Made by a program: the position numbers and the translations under genes. Of a stretch of DNA of 64,000 nt, positions 60,264-64,000 are shown piece by piece (the stretch's first letter is position 1; the number at the start of each line of letters is the position of its first letter). This DNA comes from Rhyzopertha dominica (Eukaryota > Arthropoda > Insecta > Coleoptera > Bostrichidae). The DNA lies in contig QCXZ01000042.1 of assembly GCA_025024175.1 (NCBI GenBank), positions 7,581,501-7,645,500 of the forward strand, given 5' to 3'. The notes beneath the pieces are model-generated. The model searched no databases and was not told where the DNA came from. It saw only the letters and a list, made by a program, of their open reading frames with translations.

Positions 60264-61901
60264 TGTATTTTCTGTAACAGGCTTTTTTTGTTGCGCTTCT
60301 GGGAACCAGTGCGGTTGCTTTTTTGCATAGGATGATTCAAGTTCAGTGTAAATAAAGCTTGCTTTGTTTTTCTTCGGCAGTGCACATAATTGTATCTCAT
60401 GAAAGATGCTAGTAATTTATATTTTGCAGTTTCTTTCACTAACTATTTCGTTTACAGGACCAATTAATACACACAGGTAAGTAACTAAACTTCTAATAAT
60501 AAAATCGACAACATATCTAATGTTTGTATTGGTATCCTATAAAGAATGAATTTCTACACAGATTTGCTTGCTTTCTGATTTCAGACTTTAATAACTTTTC
60601 ATAAATCCAGCATCTTCCGATTATTTAAGCCTTTAACAGTAATGATAAAATTCCTGGTAATCAATTTTGGCGACAAAAAAAGGATTAAATTTACCTCAAA
60701 AATGTCTGGTGACTTTCAAAGCTTTAAAATTTTTCTAATTCATTTTTTTCCGCAAATGATTCATTCGTAAAATTTCCTTACATACCTTCTTATACCTTTT
60801 TTTTTAAATTGGCAACTTCGTTTTGACTCGTATTCTCATTATACTTACTTGAAAGTTTGCAAATATCTCACAAATATTATATTATTATTATCATTTAATT
60901 ATTGTAATGGATCTGTTTTTTTGTTTCAATTTCTAATCTCTTCTTTTCATGACGTTTAGATACTATTTTTGACATTTCTAAATACCTTTCTGTTACGCTT
61001 ATTGTCCGTTTTTGTGAGCTTATTGTATAATCAATAAAACACATGTAAAAAGCCATATATATACTCATAAGTGGTCAAAGGCAGGTGAAACGAATTTAGA
61101 AAACATTCCCCGGTTTGCATCATTAGTAATAATTATTTTTTACACCAAAATAATTTGTTTCGTTACACCATTTATTAAATCGAAGTAATCATTATTTAGC
61201 AAACCTCAGAAAAATGCCGCTTTAATAAACGTGATAAGAAAAGGCTAAACTGTACTATACTTGGTTTACATATTTAGGGGAGTCGCTAGTTTTATATCCC
61301 GAATGAAGTATACATTATGTGAATCAGTTATTGTTATTTTCTTTAAAGTGTGTTTTCAACACTGTACACTAAAATATTTTATTTTTATCGCTTTTAATTC
61401 ATGAATAAATAAATAGTTTTTATAATAAACTTATAATGTCTTTTTGCGCTGTACACCTAGAATCATAATCACTTCCCGTAAATATCAAGAACTGCTTTCC
61501 ANATATTGAAGAAAGCATGGTAGCCTATCCCAATATTTCATTCAAGGAATGACAGGTCGCATATTCCTACCTCTGCAAAAATGATAACATTAAATTTGAT
61601 ATTATCATGGATATTGCTTAGCCGTTTGCTAGCTGTTAGAGGTCCATTGTAATTGATGAAAGTTTAGTGGTGAAAAACTGTATTGCGTTAACTGGCTGAA
61701 TGTTGCTCCGGGTTATAATGTCATGCCAGCATAAATAATAAAAGGTTGTAAAGGTGTTTTGGTTGAACCTTTGTGCAGAAATTTTAATTCAGTATTATTC
61801 AGTGCTTGTTTTTCAGCGGACTAGGAAGATTGGAGATGTTTCTCTTTATTAATAAAAGAAAAATTTGAAATTAGAAACCATGAGGTAGTATATATTATAC
61901 C
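60264..61901. other. Spacer right of twist
   Basis: AT-rich. No gene, structured RNA or terminal repeat supported. Regulatory DNA for twist could lie here but cannot be shown from sequence alone. Confidence 0.45.
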
Positions 61902-61992
61902 ATGCCCTCTATCAAAAAAGATAGCAAATTCGATATTAGAAACTACAGGCCAATAACTAGTATATCATATTTTGTCAATATATCTGCTTGAA
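61902..61992 (+). pseudogene. LINE reverse transcriptase fragment
   Basis: The + strand reads SIKKDSKFDIRNYRPITSIS and on to a stop. 'KK.dk.dirNYRPIS' is RT motif 1 of jockey-type LINEs. Only about 30 residues are recognisable; weaker similarity (KLNSVAVIINWV) may continue near 62270. Confidence 0.6.
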
Positions 61993-64000
61993 TTCAGTTT
62001 TAATGAACATAGATGATATTTTAATGGGTTTACATTAAAATACCTATATCTAAATACGAGAATATCAGAGCTTTTGGTAACTTTTTATTTATTACCAGCT
62101 CAGCACTAAACTAATTTTTTTTTACTAGTTTTACTAGTCATGTAAAGAATCCTTGCGATAATTATCAACCAATGGACGCTACGTATCTACACCTATTTTG
62201 TTAAAGCCTACGATATTAATACTATCGTAGTTTGGATAGGTACATACAGTTGTTATGAAGTAGCAAATAAACTAAATTCAGTCGCTGTAATAATAAATTG
62301 GGTTTGCCACGGGATAGTAATCTTGAACCGTTAGAATTGTTTGTTGGAATGGTGGGACAAAATAATTTGCTTTTAGATACCGATACATGCAGAAACAGAT
62401 CTTTTTCTGATTCAACACTACTTAAAAATGTGTTTTAGAATACTTTTTCGAAATGTTATATAGTATTCAAACAAAAGGGTTACAAGCGATTTAAAGAAAT
62501 GATATTTATGTTTTTTCTTTGATATTTCAAAAACTGTGGCAGATAATATAAATTTAGAAACATATTATTGTATCAAATTCAGCAAATTTGCCTCCATTTA
62601 ACCTAATTTGTAGCTACCTACGCATAGACACGAGGGCTGGGACACCCTGTATGATTTCAAACGATTTTAAATGTTAAATAAAAGCAAAAATTCACTTTTT
62701 TTGGTTTTGATTTGTTGATTTGTATTTCAAAATTATGTTGATAAAACGATTCAACAAGATTTTGCTGCGGACTTAAATTGTATTTTTAGAAGTTCTCGTT
62801 TATTAGACAAAGTATTCTTGGACTAGAGAAGCATATACTGTTCATTTAAACTAATATCTAGCAAAAAACAAAAGTTATTTTGCGAGTCTTGACTAGTATC
62901 CCCGGTATTCAAGGTTGGAGCACAAGCAGTGCAGTGGTAGTTCTGATTGCAATATTGCCAAAACGAAGATCAATCACTAGCCATTGAAAAACGGCTTTTA
63001 TTTTATCTTTATCTTATTATAAGTGCTGTTGAAATATCTGTAAAACACGGTTGCAATGAGAACATTTTAAGTCCATTAGGTAACTATTAAACTGTACTTT
63101 TTTTAATTTCAAAATGTTTAAATATATTGGTTTATTTAAAAAAAATATTCCTTAGACCATAAGATACAGCTAAAATATTTTTGATGTTTGATGAACATTA
63201 GCTAAAACAATCACATATTAAATTACTATTACGTTATCATTTATAATTTCAAATAAATACTATATTTCAATTTATTTACATTAGGTCTTTCTTATCTACA
63301 GTTTGTGTATTTGCGGATTTACTTATTGCGGAAGTTCCTACCTGTCTTTATTGCTTCCGATAACCGTTGTGTACCTGAACAACAATAATGAAACCTTATT
63401 ATCCTATTCTTATTTAAAAAGGGATAATAAATGCCATCGTTACGCACGGAAGTGGGTAGCCATAAATTTAGGCATTATTTTGGGTACAAAAATGCGGTTC
63501 ATAGTAGAGTGACAAATGTCCCTGGGCGTAACGAAATTTACACAAAATCGTAAGAAATTAATAAACTAGAAATTTCTTTGAAGTTTGCGTTCGCTCACCC
63601 TGACCGTCATATTTCACGTATCAAAGCGTTAAGGAGTTTTATTTTCATAACTCGGTTATAGCCTATCGTTAGTTAGCGATTTTAAAGCTCGGCGTCTCAG
63701 AGACAACGTATAATTCGTAATTATTCACTAGTTTAAGAGATGGGATAATCAAAATGAAACATATTTCTGCACTTTTTAGGCAGCAATAGTAAGTATAAGT
63801 GGGTAACTATACGTTTGCATATGGAAACTAAAGTTTTTAAGATTTTTTATTGTATATTTTGGAACTACTACAACTCTATAATTTTGCCCGATTTCGAATA
63901 TCGTAATTAATTAGTTTATTAATTTATTTTTCTGATATAGCAAGTTTTTGAGTTTTATTCCCGATCGAATTTTCGCTTCCATTTGATGTGAACAATTTGT
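61993..64000. other. Terminal spacer of the window
   Basis: AT-rich. ACACCCTGTATGAT at 62641 looks like one transposon terminus without a partner that I could find. No gene is recognised to the window end. Confidence 0.4.

Noticed and set aside
1..64000. CRISPR arrays, operons, bacterial-type systems
   Set aside because: The genes are split by spliceosomal introns and the repeats are transposons; no regularly spaced short repeats were seen.

Overview
The window is nuclear DNA of an insect. It is AT-rich, its genes are split by many introns (several only about 50 to 100 bp long), and the space between and inside genes is filled with transposon relics. A short TCAGG tract (the telomere unit of many beetles) and the gene content hint at Coleoptera, but this is not proven. 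A few Ns (near 19357, 19371, 43860 and 61502) show it is a draft assembly.

Six real protein genes are supported. (1) The 3' half of a class I glucose transporter, Glut1-like, + strand (104-4450). (2) and (3) Two tandem UBE2J2-type E2 ubiquitin-conjugating genes, - strand: a shortened, divergent copy (6504-7962) and an intact copy (10739-13062). (4) A complete seven-exon PINK1 kinase gene, + strand (13688-23464), divergently paired with the intact E2 across 625 bp. (5) A six-exon LRRC34-like leucine-rich-repeat gene, + strand (27192-29752), containing a probable GC-AG intron. (6) A single-exon twist bHLH gene, + strand (58932-59726). An orphan splice-bounded exon at 52421-52607 suggests at least one more gene whose body I could not assemble.

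The rest is mainly mobile DNA. PINK1 intron 6 holds a nest: an old repeat, split by a 3.54-kb element with 32-bp perfect terminal inverted repeats and a 7-bp target duplication, which itself carries two smaller inverted-repeat elements. PINK1 intron 4 carries a foldback of roughly 1 kb. At 24.6-27 kb a copia element lies inside a gypsy relic. Penelope-like (PLE) fragments occur at 14.4, 31.1-31.8 and 57.2 kb, LINE fragments at 32.9, 39.8, 46.8 and 61.9 kb, a pogo relic at 44.4 kb, mariner/Tc1 relics at 29.0 and 30.0 kb, and a full-length Tc1/mariner-type element with TA duplications at 55.7-57.0 kb.

The most striking single object is a hammerhead ribozyme on the - strand at 58001-58049. Its catalytic core is complete and all three stems pair. 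A decayed relative sits at 24.4 kb. Both lie in the same repeat family, and PLE coding remnants lie just beside the 58-kb copy. Functionally, PINK1 (mitophagy kinase) and UBE2J2 (ER-anchored E2) share a divergent promoter, which may coordinate two ubiquitin-linked quality-control genes; that link is inference.
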